A DNA stretch of 64,000 nucleotides from Neorhizobium populisoli (lineage in GTDB: Bacteria; Pseudomonadota; Alphaproteobacteria; Rhizobiales; Rhizobiaceae), in contig NZ_JAHYCB010000003.1 of assembly GCF_019430945.1 (NCBI RefSeq), positions 186,001-250,000 on the forward strand, in the 5' to 3' direction. This document shows, piece by piece, positions 43,308 to 51,939 of this stretch; the stretch's first letter is position 1, and each line of letters begins with the position of its first letter. The position numbers and the translations under genes are program-made. The notes under the pieces were generated by a model. The model saw only the letters and a program-made list of their open reading frames with translations, had not been told where the DNA came from and did not search any database.

Positions 43308-44338
43308 CAGCGTTCGGTCAGCTTCAGTTCGATGCGGCGGTTCTGCGATTTCGCATCCGGCGTGTCGCCCGGCGCGATCGGCTGGAATTCGCCGAAACCG
43401 GCGGCGACCAGGCGATTGGCCGGCACGCCCCTGGAGATCAGGTATTTGACCACCGAAGTGGCACGGGCCGATGAGAGCTCCCAATTGTCGCGGTAACGGC
43501 CGGTGCCGGAAAGCGGCGAATTGTCCGTATGTCCGTCGACACGCAGCACCCAGTTGATTTCCGCCGGGATTTCCTTGGCGAGGTCGAGAAGGGCTGCGGC
43601 AAGCTTGTCCATCTCTACCTTGCCGGCCGGATCGAGCTCATTGCCTCCGACCGGGAAAAGCACTTCCGACTGGAAGACGAAACGGTCGCCGACGATGCGG
43701 ATGTTTTCGCGATCCGAGAGAATCTCGCGCAAGCGGCCGAAGAAATCGGAGCGATAGCGGTTGAGCTCCTGCACACGGGCCGCCAGCGCCACGTTGAGGC
43801 GACGGCCGAGATCGGAGATCTGCGCCTGCGAGGAGGCATCCTTGGCCTCGGAGGTCTGCAGCGCCTGCTCGATGGCGGCGATCTGGGCGCGAAGCGCTGC
43901 AATCTGCTGGTTCAGCAATTCGACCTGGCTTGCAGCGCGGGCGCTGAGCTGCTGCTGCTGGCCCAATTGATTGGTTAGGTCGCCGATCCGCGCATTAGCG
44001 GCATCGCTGTTACCCGTGCCCTGGTTCAACAACTGCTGAAGACGCGAACGGTCCGCTTCAGCGGTGGCGAGCGACGATTGCAGATTGGCGAGCTGGTCCT
44101 CGAAATCCTGGGCATTGCCCTTTTCCAGCGCCAGAAGCTCGGTCAGTTCGGCAATCTGGCTGTTCAGCCGGTTCAAGACCTCGTCGCGGCCGGTAATTTC
44201 GCGGGACAGCAGAAACTGCGCCAGCACGAAGACCGTCAGCAGGAACATGATGGCGAGCAGCAGCGTGGAAAGCGCGTCCACAAAGCCCGGCCAGTAATCG
44301 ACACCCCGCTCGCGACGGCGGTTCTTGGCGAGCGCCAT
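43307..44338 (-). CDS. MotB/OmpA-like peptidoglycan-binding protein
   Basis: 343 residues. A basic N-terminus is followed by one membrane helix containing an Asp at its start (FVDALSTLLLAIMFLL, about 19-34), the position of the proton-carrying Asp of MotB. A long coiled coil rich in Gln, Ala and Leu spans about 50-190. The OmpA-like domain (about 225-343) has RVDGHTDNSPL, NWELSSARATSVVKYL and QNRRIELKL. It should be the peptidoglycan anchor of an ion-driven complex with the MotA-like protein encoded 3 bases upstream. Confidence 0.88.
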   Translation of the reverse strand: MALAKNRRRERGVDYWPGFVDALSTLLLAIMFLLTVFVLAQFLLSREITGRDEVLNRLNSQIAELTELLALEKGNAQDFEDQLANLQSSLATAEADRSRLQQLLNQGTGNSDAANARIGDLTNQLGQQQQLSARAASQVELLNQQIAALRAQIAAIEQALQTSEAKDASSQAQISDLGRRLNVALAARVQELNRYRSDFFGRLREILSDRENIRIVGDRFVFQSEVLFPVGGNELDPAGKVEMDKLAAALLDLAKEIPAEINWVLRVDGHTDNSPLSGTGRYRDNWELSSARATSVVKYLISRGVPANRLVAAGFGEFQPIAPGDTPDAKSQNRRIELKLTER

Positions 44339-44341
44339 CGC

Positions 44342-45415
44342 TTACTTCCCTCCGATCTTGTCGGCCGAAATCTTGTCCGACAACCGGTCGAGCGTGCGGC
44401 GCAGCGCCTTGGATTCCTCTTGCTGCGCCTCGATCCAGTCGCGCAGCATCTGCTGCTCGTTGCGCATGTTCTTGACGAGACCCTGAATGCCTTCCGCTAG
44501 ATTGGCCATGGCGGCGAGCGAGCGGTCGTTGGACGCGCCATCGGGCACCCCGGCGGGCGCTTTCGCCTGTGCGGCGGCCAGCGCGCGAAGCTGTTCGGTC
44601 AGGGCTCGGATATCTTCCGAAGAGCCGCTGGCGATCGTCTCCGCCGCAGCGACCGGCATGTCGGAGCCGACATCAGTGACCGAGGAAAGCCAGTTCTCAA
44701 GTTCGGTATAGAACCGGTTTTGCGCACGGCCGGCCTGCAGATCGAGGAAGCCGAGGATCAGCGAACCGGAAAGACCGAGCAGCGAAGACGAGAACGCCGT
44801 GCCCATGCCGGCCAGCGGCTGGGCGAGACCGCTCTTGATCGCCGCAAGAACGTCGTTCGAGCTGCCGGAATTCGGGTCGAGCGCGCCGATGACGTTACTG
44901 ATCGAGCCGATTGTTTCAATCAGGCCCCAGAACGTGCCGAGCAGGCCGAGAAAGACGAGAAGGCCGATCAGGTAGCGCGACGTGTCGCGCGATTCGTCGA
45001 GCCGGGTGCCGATCGAATCGAGGATGGAGCGGAAGGCAACGGTGGACAGCGACATGCGTCGGCGGCTGCCGATCAGGGTGCGCATCGGCGCCAGGAGCTT
45101 CGGCTCGCGGCCCACTTTGTCGGCACTGCCGGCAGCGCGGAACGAGTTGAACCAGCGCACTTCCGGCACAAGATTGATGACCTGAAGGAAAACGAGGATG
45201 ATGCCGATGCCCAGAACGCCGAGGATCAGGCCGTTCAGGCCCGGATTGGTCTGGAAGGCATGGGCCGCCTGTCGATAAAGGATGGAGGCGACGAACCCGA
45301 CGATGATCAGGAAGATCACCATCGTCCACAGGAAGGACGCAGGGTTCGAAAGCTTGTGGGCATAGCCGCCGCGCGTTTCGGATTCTGCCAGATCGTCCAC
45401 TCTCGCATTCGCCAT
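44342..45415 (-). CDS. MotA/TolQ/ExbB-type proton channel protein
   Basis: 357 residues. Two N-terminal helices (about 29-48 and 63-82), a cytoplasmic region, then the channel helices with RYLIGLLVFLGLLGTFWGLI (about 145-165) and GLAQPLAGMGTAFSSSLLGL (about 192-212), the TolQ/ExbB/MotA signature. The C-terminal 100 residues are helical and cytoplasmic. With the MotB-like gene 3 bases downstream it forms an ion-driven unit, but no flagellar motor genes surround it. Similar pairs are known across Rhizobiales with undefined function. Confidence 0.87.
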   Translation of the reverse strand: MANARVDDLAESETRGGYAHKLSNPASFLWTMVIFLIIVGFVASILYRQAAHAFQTNPGLNGLILGVLGIGIILVFLQVINLVPEVRWFNSFRAAGSADKVGREPKLLAPMRTLIGSRRRMSLSTVAFRSILDSIGTRLDESRDTSRYLIGLLVFLGLLGTFWGLIETIGSISNVIGALDPNSGSSNDVLAAIKSGLAQPLAGMGTAFSSSLLGLSGSLILGFLDLQAGRAQNRFYTELENWLSSVTDVGSDMPVAAAETIASGSSEDIRALTEQLRALAAAQAKAPAGVPDGASNDRSLAAMANLAEGIQGLVKNMRNEQQMLRDWIEAQQEESKALRRTLDRLSDKISADKIGGK

Positions 45416-45551
45416 GGGTATGCCTTTGCCTCCGGTATTCTGCCGCGCCGGAGGCTAGTGTAAAATTGCGACGAATTGAAGTGTGCAGCAAAGGGAAAAC
45501 AGTCGGCTATCGACTGCTGTGGCCGCTTTGCCGCGGTAAAGCGTACCGCCC

Positions 45552-46352
45552 TTAGCGCGTCGGAACCGGACGGTTTACGACTTCGACGAGCGCCTTCTGA
45601 ATCAGCTCGTTGCCGGCAACGATGTTGCGGCTGCCGAAAATGTCGGTTGTGCCCTTCATATCGCTGGCAAAACCGCCCGCTTCCCGGATCAGCAGAATGC
45701 CGGCAGCCATGTCCCACGGCGAAAGGTCGGTTTCCCAGAAGCCATCGAAACGTCCGGCGGCTACATAGGCAAGATCGAGCGCAGCGGCCCCCATGCGGCG
45801 AATGCCGGCGACTTCGCCCATGACATGGCGCAGTTCGACGAGGAACTTGCCGTGATTGCCGCGGCCGAGATGCGGAACACCACCGCCGATGACGCAATCG
45901 GACAGCACGCGGCGCGCGGCGACGCGAATGCGGCGGTCGTTCATGAAGGCGCCGCCGCCCTTTTCGGCCGTGAACAACTCGTCGGTCGCCGGATTGAAGA
46001 TCACCCCGGCTACGATCTCGCCATTGCGCTCCAGCGCGATCGAGACGGCAAACTGCGGAATGCCGTGCAGGAAGTTGGTCGTGCCGTCGAGCGGATCGAC
46101 GATCCAGCGATGCGCGCCGTCGGTGCCTTTTTCCTCTTCGCTTTCCTCACCGAGGAAACCATAGGTCGGGCGAGCCTTCATCAGCTCGTCATGGACGATC
46201 TTTTCGGCCTTCAGATCGGCCTGCGACACGAAATCGCTCGGTCCCTTCACGGAAACCTGCAGGTTCTGCACCTCGCCGAAATCGCGTGAAAGCGACTTGC
46301 CTGCCTTGAGGGCAGCCTGAACCATGACATTGAGAAGGGCGGAGCGGGCCAT
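45552..46352 (-). CDS. suhB: Inositol monophosphatase family protein (SuhB-like)
   Basis: 266 residues. Lithium-sensitive phosphatase motifs are complete: GFLGEESEEEKG (metal Glu pair), WIVDPLDGTTNFLHGIPQFA (metal Asp residues about 88-91) and the C-terminal FWETDLSPWDMAAGILLIRE (about 217-236). It hydrolyses inositol-1-phosphate or related sugar phosphates; in E. coli the homologue SuhB also aids rRNA transcription. The ATG at 46352 has AAGGA upstream; an earlier ATG would add 11 residues. Confidence 0.92.
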   Translation of the reverse strand: MARSALLNVMVQAALKAGKSLSRDFGEVQNLQVSVKGPSDFVSQADLKAEKIVHDELMKARPTYGFLGEESEEEKGTDGAHRWIVDPLDGTTNFLHGIPQFAVSIALERNGEIVAGVIFNPATDELFTAEKGGGAFMNDRRIRVAARRVLSDCVIGGGVPHLGRGNHGKFLVELRHVMGEVAGIRRMGAAALDLAYVAAGRFDGFWETDLSPWDMAAGILLIREAGGFASDMKGTTDIFGSRNIVAGNELIQKALVEVVNRPVPTR

Positions 46353-46750
46353 GCGGGAAATCCTTGGGAGTGTCCCGACAGGCAACGCGGGACGGCGTGT
46401 TTTGCAAATTTTCTTTGATGGGCGGCTTCAAGACCACAAAACGGCGGGAAATTCAAGTCGCGTGAGGTTTGCGCCCGGATTTGACGGCGGTGATTCGTAT
46501 TCAGCGTTAAAAAGCCTCGGCATGAAGCTGCCGAAGCCGTCTGGCTTAATTTGACGAAAGGCAAGCGCGGCCGATCCGGTATCCCGGCACCTCGTCGCCG
46601 GGATATCGAGCCCTCCGGAACGCCCAAACCCTTAACAACCAATATATTTCACGTCGTTCCATTAACTTGGAATTAACCAAGGTAGATCACCTCTTAACCC
46701 ATCAGTTCCACGCGTAAAATCATTATATTTCAAAATCTTAGAGAGATCTA
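46353..46750. other. Divergent intergenic region suhB/flagellin
   Basis: 398 bases with no credible gene. The flagellin side (46630-46750) is AT-rich and carries a complete CtrA-type box at 46662-46676. The suhB side holds its promoter and ribosome-binding site. No other repeat noticed. Confidence 0.5.
46662..46677 (+). promoter_or_regulatory. CtrA-binding site upstream of flagellin
   Basis: TTAA-CTTGGAA-TTAAC matches the full CtrA consensus TTAA-N7-TTAAC exactly, 74 bases before the flagellin start codon. Confidence 0.65.
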
Positions 46751-48019
46751 ATGTCAAGTATTCTGACAAACGCGGCAGCCGTGGCTGCGCTTCAAACGCT
46801 TCGCTACCTGAGCAGCCAGTTAACCGATACGCAGCAGCAGGTGTCCACCGGCCTGCGCATCGGCAAGGCTGCCGACAACTCCGCCTACTGGTCGATCGCC
46901 ACCACGATGCGGTCGGACAATGGAGCGATCGGCGCCGTTCAGGACGCCCTTGGCCTGGGTGCAGCCCAAGTCGATTCTGCCTATGCCGGGATGGAAGCTT
47001 CCATCGACGTCGTGCAGGAAATCAAGAAAAAGCTCGTTGCAGCACTTGAGCCGGGCGTCGACAAGACCAAGATTCAGGAAGAAATCACCCAGCTTCAAGG
47101 TCAACTGCGCAGCATTTCCGCATCCGCATCCTTCTCCGGCGACAATTGGTTGCAGGCGGATATCAGCGGCAGGTTCGACACGAACTCCGGCGATATCTAC
47201 GCCTCCAGCGAAGTCAACAAACAGATCGTCGGATCCTTCACGCGCGATGCCAAGGGCAATGTGTCGGTGAAGACGATCAGCGTATCGCTGAACGAGAACA
47301 ACGTGCTCTTCGACCTGTCCGGCGGCGATGCCGGCCTTCTGGACGCAAACGTCCTGAAGGGTGTGCGCCTGATAACCGACACCCTAGGCCAGGACCGCTT
47401 CGCAAATATCGATACGATCGCCCTTTCCGCCTACAATCACCAATACAAGGACCTCGGTGGCAATATCTACCAGGGTGCGGATAGCAACGGCAATTATGCC
47501 CTCGGCTCGCAGGGCACCTATTACAAGGAAGTGGCTGGCGGCTATGTGCCGATGGTTTTCTCGACGGTCGCGAACGACTACGCGGTCAGCACGGGAGCCT
47601 TTGCCACTGGCGCACTTTCGGTCGTCGGCGGCGTTTCCGTTTCCGAGCTCGACCTTACCAGGCTCGATGACTATCGCGAACTGGGCGGCGCGTTCAACCT
47701 GGGCATGGGTTTCGGTACCTTTGTCACGGACAATCAGCTGATCGGCTTCCTCGTCGACTTTACCGACAAGCAGCTTGAGAAGATGACGAGTGCGGCGGCG
47801 AAGCTCGGTTCCGTCTCGATGCGCATCAGCATCCAGCAGGATTATGCTTCGAAACTGACGGATTCGATCGATCGCGGCATCGGCCGCCTGGTGGATGCCG
47901 AAATGAACGAGGCATCGACCCGTCTCAAGGCTCTGCAGACCCAGCAACAGCTGGCCACGCAATCGCTGTCTATCGCAAACAACGACTCGCAGAATATCCT
48001 GTCACTGTTCAGGCAATGA
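46751..48019 (+). CDS. Orphan flagellin
   Basis: 422 residues. The D0/D1 ends match rhizobial flagellins: SSILTNAAAVAALQTLRYLS, TGLRIGKAADNSAYWSIATT, RSDNGAIGAVQDALGLGAAQ at the front; SVSMRISIQQDYASKLTDSI, LVDAEMNEASTRLKALQTQQ and QSLSIANNDSQNILSLFR at the end. The variable centre (about 150-300) is rich in Gly, Asp and Tyr and forms the exposed D2/D3 part. No flagellar structural genes are nearby, so it is a minor or conditional flagellin away from the main cluster. A CtrA box lies upstream. Confidence 0.93.
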   Translation: MSSILTNAAAVAALQTLRYLSSQLTDTQQQVSTGLRIGKAADNSAYWSIATTMRSDNGAIGAVQDALGLGAAQVDSAYAGMEASIDVVQEIKKKLVAALEPGVDKTKIQEEITQLQGQLRSISASASFSGDNWLQADISGRFDTNSGDIYASSEVNKQIVGSFTRDAKGNVSVKTISVSLNENNVLFDLSGGDAGLLDANVLKGVRLITDTLGQDRFANIDTIALSAYNHQYKDLGGNIYQGADSNGNYALGSQGTYYKEVAGGYVPMVFSTVANDYAVSTGAFATGALSVVGGVSVSELDLTRLDDYRELGGAFNLGMGFGTFVTDNQLIGFLVDFTDKQLEKMTSAAAKLGSVSMRISIQQDYASKLTDSIDRGIGRLVDAEMNEASTRLKALQTQQQLATQSLSIANNDSQNILSLFRQ

Positions 48020-48044
48020 TAGAAGCAAAGCGGCCGCGGCAGCC

Positions 48045-49226
48045 CTATTGAAGGGACTGCCCCGGCTGCGGCGCCACCAATATCGCGCCGCGGCGGAACT
48101 TGTTCGCCGCGTCGATCGCCTTCTTCTGGGTTTCCTCGTTGATGCCGAGGTAGAAATCTTCCAGGGCGGCATCCTGCAGCCCGGCACGACGCGAAAGCAC
48201 GTACCATTTCGCGGCCTCGACCGGATTGGGCCGGGTACCGAGCGCATCGATATAAAGATGCGACAGCTTGTTCTGGGCAACGACATTGCCGCGAAGCGCG
48301 GCGACCCGCATCCACTCGAAGCCCTTGTCGTAATCCTGATTGCCGCCGACACCGTTGACCAGCCAGACTCCCATGTCGAGCTGGGCCGTGTCGAACCCGG
48401 CCTTGGCAGCGCGCTCAAGCCAGCTGCGGGCTTCCGCCTTTTTCGCAGCAGGCAAGTCTTTCAACGCCACATAAAGCTGCGCCACGGCATATTGCGCATC
48501 CGCAACGCCCTGGACGGCCGCCTTTTCGTAATAAGGCAAGGCGAGACGCAGGCCACGCTCACCGGGATTGTCGGAAACGAGGATCTGCGCCCAGTTGAAC
48601 TGCGCGGATGAATTGCCGGCCTCTGCCGCCTTGCGCATGTAATCGTCGGCCTGCTTCTTGTCGCGCGGCATGTCGCGGCCGGCCATCAGAAGCATGGCAT
48701 ATTGGAACATCGCCGCGGGATCGCCACCGGCCGCACCCTTCTGATACCAGAATGCGGCTGTCTTGGCGTCGCGTTTGACGCCCTGCCCCTTGGTCATCAT
48801 TTCAGCAACGAGCGTCTGCGCGGCAGCATCGCCTTCCCCGGCACGGGTAAGAGCCTTGTCGAGCGCCGTCACGAAAAGACCACGCTGGTAGGCGCCGTAG
48901 GCTTCATCGACCGGTCCGTTATAAGGCTTTTCGGCCGGCGCCGGCGGCAGAGCCGCCCCCATGCGCCGATAAAGCTCGACGCCACCGGAGGGCACGAGAC
49001 CGTCCGGTTGGCTGTCCTTATCACCCGAAGCCCCCGGCACCTGCTGCGTTTCCGCCCGATCCATCTTCATCTGTTGGGTATCGCTTTCCACCGGCCGTGT
49101 GACCGGCCGTGTGCTCGACTGGGCAAAAACGATGGAGGGAATCGCCGACGTCGCCAAAAAGCTTGCCAGCAATCCATTCAGAATCAGACGATGGTATGGT
49201 CGGTTCCACAGCATGCGGATCATCAA
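48045..49226 (-). CDS. Sel1/TPR-repeat secreted protein
   Basis: 393 residues. A signal peptide (RLILNGLLASFLATSAIPSI, then VFAQ) and a Pro/Gln-rich linker precede about seven Sel1-like repeats (about 120-370), for example AAFWYQKGAAGGDPAAMFQY, DYMRKAAEAGNSSAQFNWAQ and WLERAAKAGFDTAQLDMGVW. Such repeats make protein-protein scaffolds, often in envelope or exopolysaccharide control (ExoR-like). The start overlaps the stop of the ThiE-like gene by 4 bases. Convergent with flagellin, 25 bases apart. Confidence 0.88.
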   Translation of the reverse strand: MMIRMLWNRPYHRLILNGLLASFLATSAIPSIVFAQSSTRPVTRPVESDTQQMKMDRAETQQVPGASGDKDSQPDGLVPSGGVELYRRMGAALPPAPAEKPYNGPVDEAYGAYQRGLFVTALDKALTRAGEGDAAAQTLVAEMMTKGQGVKRDAKTAAFWYQKGAAGGDPAAMFQYAMLLMAGRDMPRDKKQADDYMRKAAEAGNSSAQFNWAQILVSDNPGERGLRLALPYYEKAAVQGVADAQYAVAQLYVALKDLPAAKKAEARSWLERAAKAGFDTAQLDMGVWLVNGVGGNQDYDKGFEWMRVAALRGNVVAQNKLSHLYIDALGTRPNPVEAAKWYVLSRRAGLQDAALEDFYLGINEETQKKAIDAANKFRRGAILVAPQPGQSLQ

Positions 49227-49876
49227 GCTTCAAACCGTGGCGCTTTTTCGTCCAGAATGGCGTTGATTGTGGCAACGGCCTTCGCAGGCCCTTCCGAAGA
49301 CGAAAATACCGCCGTCCGCAAGGCCACGAACTCTGCACCGCTCTCGGCCACGACCAAAACAGAAGCGCCATCCGTGCCGCCCATGACGATGCAGGGGATT
49401 TCCACCATTGATGCCCACCATTCGCCGAGCGCCACGTTCTTCGGATGCGCTTCCGGCTTGATGTCGCCGTCCAGCTTGCCGAAGAAGATATAGTCCGGCC
49501 GATGTTCGCCCACTTCCAGCGCCTGATGCCGGTCTGCCGCACCGCCTGCACCGACGATCAGCTTCGGCGAGAACTTTGAGATCGCGTCTTCGAGGTCGCC
49601 GATCGCACCCGTCATATGCAGGCCATCAGCCTTGACGCGTCCGGCCACGCGGGTATCGCCGGCGATCAGCGCGGCGGCACCCGCAGCCTGAATGATCTCG
49701 ACAAGCTGCTCGGCACGCTTTTGGAAGGCCTGATCGTCAAGCCCGTATTGCGGGACGATCACCGACGCGACGTCGCCGCCGGACAACGCCTCCTCCAGCT
49801 GTTTCGCGATTGCCGCAGCATCGTCGCCTTCCGGCACGATCAATACGAGGCGGCAGCGATATTCCGATCCGGTCAT
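49223..49876 (-). CDS. ThiE/TenI-like protein
   Basis: 217-residue TIM-barrel protein of the thiamine phosphate synthase superfamily: RLVLIVPEGDDAAAIAKQLE, ALIAGDTRVAGRVKADGLHM, GAGGAADRHQALEVGEHRPD and YIFFGKLDGD, then GEWWASMVEIPCIVMGG. The phosphate-binding Gly-rich end is present, but GQxD-type and TxTK loops of true ThiE are altered. It may not make thiamine phosphate. Translationally coupled to the Sel1-repeat gene. Confidence 0.75.
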   Translation of the reverse strand: MTGSEYRCRLVLIVPEGDDAAAIAKQLEEALSGGDVASVIVPQYGLDDQAFQKRAEQLVEIIQAAGAAALIAGDTRVAGRVKADGLHMTGAIGDLEDAISKFSPKLIVGAGGAADRHQALEVGEHRPDYIFFGKLDGDIKPEAHPKNVALGEWWASMVEIPCIVMGGTDGASVLVVAESGAEFVALRTAVFSSSEGPAKAVATINAILDEKAPRFEA

Positions 49877-50009
49877 CTTCTTCTTTTTCCGTGTAGGCGG
49901 ACCGCTTCGGCGATATCCGCACTCGTTTTATGCGTGACGATTCGATAGACCGGAGTGACTGAAGGATCAACCCGCCCCGCCCCGTCGAAGATTTCCTGTC
50001 GAAAATTTC

Positions 50010-50780
50010 ATGCCCGACACTCTTACACTGACATTTTTCACTTTCGCCATTCCCGCCGTCCTGCTCGTCGGCCTCTCCAAGGGAGGTATCGGCGGCGCAA
50101 TCGGCCTGCTCGGCGTGCCGTTGATGTCGATGGTCGTCGATCCCGTCAAGGCCGCGGCGATCTTCCTGCCGATCCTCATCCTGATGGACATCGTCGCGCT
50201 CTGGTCCTGGCGGCATTATAACGACAGGAAGACGCTGCTGGTCATCCTGCCCGGCGGCATTATCGGCATTGCGCTCGGCTGGGCAACCTCGGCCTATGTT
50301 TCCGACGATGCGCTACGCCTCGTCATCGCCAGTGCCACCATCCTCTTCACGGTGCGTTATTTCTGGCAGGTCTACGGCCCGAATTCCGGCCGGCCGGTCG
50401 CCCCGCTGCCGCATCGTCCGGCGGCCGCCACTTTCTGGGGCGCGCTGTCGGGTTATGCGAGCTTCGTCGCCCATGCGGGCGGACCACCTTTCCAGATTTA
50501 CGTTCTGCCGATGAAGCTCGACCCGAAATCCTATACGGGCGCCAGCATCCGGTTTTTCGCGATCGTCAATGCGGTCAAGGTCATCCCCTATTTCTTCCTC
50601 GGCGCGCTGGACCAGGAAAACCTGACGATCTCGGCCACCCTGCTGCCGGTGGCTCTTGTCGCGACGATGATGGGCGCGGCCGTGGTCAAGCATCTGAAGG
50701 CGGAGGTCTTTTATCCGATGACCTATACGCTCGCCTTTTTCGCCGGCCTCAAGCTGCTCTGGGATGGGTTGCCGTTTTGA
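50010..50780 (+). CDS. TauE/SafE-family membrane exporter
   Basis: 256 residues with about eight hydrophobic helices. LLVGLSKGGIGGAIGLLGVP (about 19-38), VKAAAIFLPILILMDIVALW and the second repeat FVAHAGGPPFQIYVLPMKLD (about 152-171) are TauE/SafE signatures. Members export sulfite, sulfoacetate or other organic anions; the substrate is unknown here. Divergent from the ThiE-like gene with 133 bases between. Confidence 0.9.
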   Translation: MPDTLTLTFFTFAIPAVLLVGLSKGGIGGAIGLLGVPLMSMVVDPVKAAAIFLPILILMDIVALWSWRHYNDRKTLLVILPGGIIGIALGWATSAYVSDDALRLVIASATILFTVRYFWQVYGPNSGRPVAPLPHRPAAATFWGALSGYASFVAHAGGPPFQIYVLPMKLDPKSYTGASIRFFAIVNAVKVIPYFFLGALDQENLTISATLLPVALVATMMGAAVVKHLKAEVFYPMTYTLAFFAGLKLLWDGLPF

Positions 50781-50893
50781 TCAAAAAGCAGCGCGCCGCG
50801 TAGCTAAAACAGCGACACAGAATAAGGCAGAACTTATTGCTGCGACGCACAAAAATTCTTGCCGATATCAGGTGTTTACCGTAAGTTCGCGGC

Positions 50894-51154
50894 ATGACAA
50901 CCGTTGATCCCTTTGCAGCCATAGCTGATCCGAACCGGCGGTATTTGCTGGAGGAGTTGCGGCGTTCGCCGAAAACCGTCAACGAACTGGCGCAGGGCCT
51001 GCCGATCAGCCGGCCCGCGGTATCGCAGCACCTGAGGGCGCTGCTCGACAGCAATCTCGTTAACGTCACGGCCGAAGGCACGCGGCGAATCTATTCGGTG
51101 AATGCGAAGGGGTTCGACAAGCTCAATTTGTGGCTGGATCAGTTCTGGTCGTGA
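50894..51154 (+). CDS. ArsR-type winged-helix regulator
   Basis: 86 residues: FAAIADPNRRYLLEELRRSP, KTVNELAQGLPISRPAVSQH and LRALLDSNLVNVTAEGTRRI, ending LDQFWS. This is a minimal ArsR fold with no metal-binding Cys, so not a classical metalloregulator; related short forms sense other signals or act with SRPBCC partners. The stop codon region is part of an 18-base tandem duplication that feeds a downstream terminator. Confidence 0.88.
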   Translation: MTTVDPFAAIADPNRRYLLEELRRSPKTVNELAQGLPISRPAVSQHLRALLDSNLVNVTAEGTRRIYSVNAKGFDKLNLWLDQFWS

Positions 51155-51159
51155 GTTGA

Positions 51160-51227
51160 GTTCTGGTCGTGACCTGGCGTTTGCAAGTCACCTTCGGGAT
51201 TATCCCGGCCACGACCAGAACGTTTTT
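51160..51227 (+). terminator. Terminator after the ArsR-type gene, with duplicated left arm
   Basis: GTTCTGGTCGTG (51160-51171) and CACGACCAGAAC (51210-51221) are perfect 12-base inverted repeats, followed by GTTTTT. The left arm is also present at 51142-51153, inside the last codons of the gene, so the right arm has two possible partners. Confidence 0.65.
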
Positions 51228-51317
51228 CTAATCTTTGATGATTGGCTTTGCCGCCGTATGAGAGCCTCTTAACTGATCAGACGTGAGGCTGGGCGGCTAT
51301 CTTCTCCCGTTGAGAAA

Positions 51318-51494
51318 TTAGTGACGCGTAGAGGCTTTGAGACGCTGCACCTCATCCTTGAGACGCAGCTTGCGGCGCTTGAGATCCGCAATCTCCCGGT
51401 CGTCCGAAGAGGGAGAAGCGAGAATTGCCTGGAGTTCCTCCTCGAGATCTCCATGCTTCTTTTCAAGCGATGCGATATGAGCCTGGACGGTCAT
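51318..51494 (-). CDS. DUF465 (YdcH-like) protein
   Basis: 58 residues: MTVQAHIASLEKKHGDLEEE, LQAILASPSSDDREIADLKR and RKLRLKDEVQRLKAST. The LEKKHxxLE...LKRRKLRLKDE pattern is the DUF465 signature, a two-helix coiled coil. Start has AAGGAAC upstream; earlier in-frame ATGs are not family-like. Function unknown. A second DUF465 gene reads divergently from 51725. Confidence 0.85.
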   Translation of the reverse strand: MTVQAHIASLEKKHGDLEEELQAILASPSSDDREIADLKRRKLRLKDEVQRLKASTRH

Positions 51495-51724
51495 GTGGCA
51501 TGTTCCTTCCTTGGTCACCTGCCTCGGCATCCCTTCTGCCAAGGCTTCAGGTTTACGACGGAAGTGTGACACGATCGCCGGCGTTTGTCGAAGGAGAAAT
51601 CATGGTTTCAAGGGGGCAAATTCGTGGCATCGGCTAACTAGCGGTTAATACGGTTTGGTGGTAGAGGCTTGCGCAAATAGCTGGCGAGAGTTGAAATAGC
51701 CGGCATGAGCATGGGGACTGAGAC

Positions 51725-51928
51725 ATGGCAGATCAGGAACAGGCGGATAACCGGCTGGCGCTCGCAAAACTCCGCCAGGAGCACGAGGATTACGATGCAG
51801 CCATCAACGCCATGATCCAGGTCGGCTGCGAGGCTCTGCGCATCCAGCGGATGAAAAAGAAGAAACTTTCGATCAAGGACAAGATGACCCAGATCGAAGA
51901 CCAGATCATCCCAGACATCATCGCTTGA
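51725..51928 (+). CDS. DUF465 protein, second copy
   Basis: 67 residues: [40 protein letters not shown] and [18 protein letters not shown]. It has the DUF465 LRQEHxxxD...MKKKKLxIKDK pattern. It precedes purE by 11 bases and is probably co-transcribed with purEK, a frequent arrangement in rhizobia. Function unknown. Confidence 0.87.
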   Translation: MADQEQADNRLALAKLRQEHEDYDAAINAMIQVGCEALRIQRMKKKKLSIKDKMTQIEDQIIPDIIA

Positions 51929-51939
51929 AGAGCTCGACC

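Noticed and set aside
43089..45415. A complete Zorya defence system
   Set aside because: Only MotA/MotB-like parts are present; no ZorC, ZorD or ZorE-type helicase or nuclease lies on either side.
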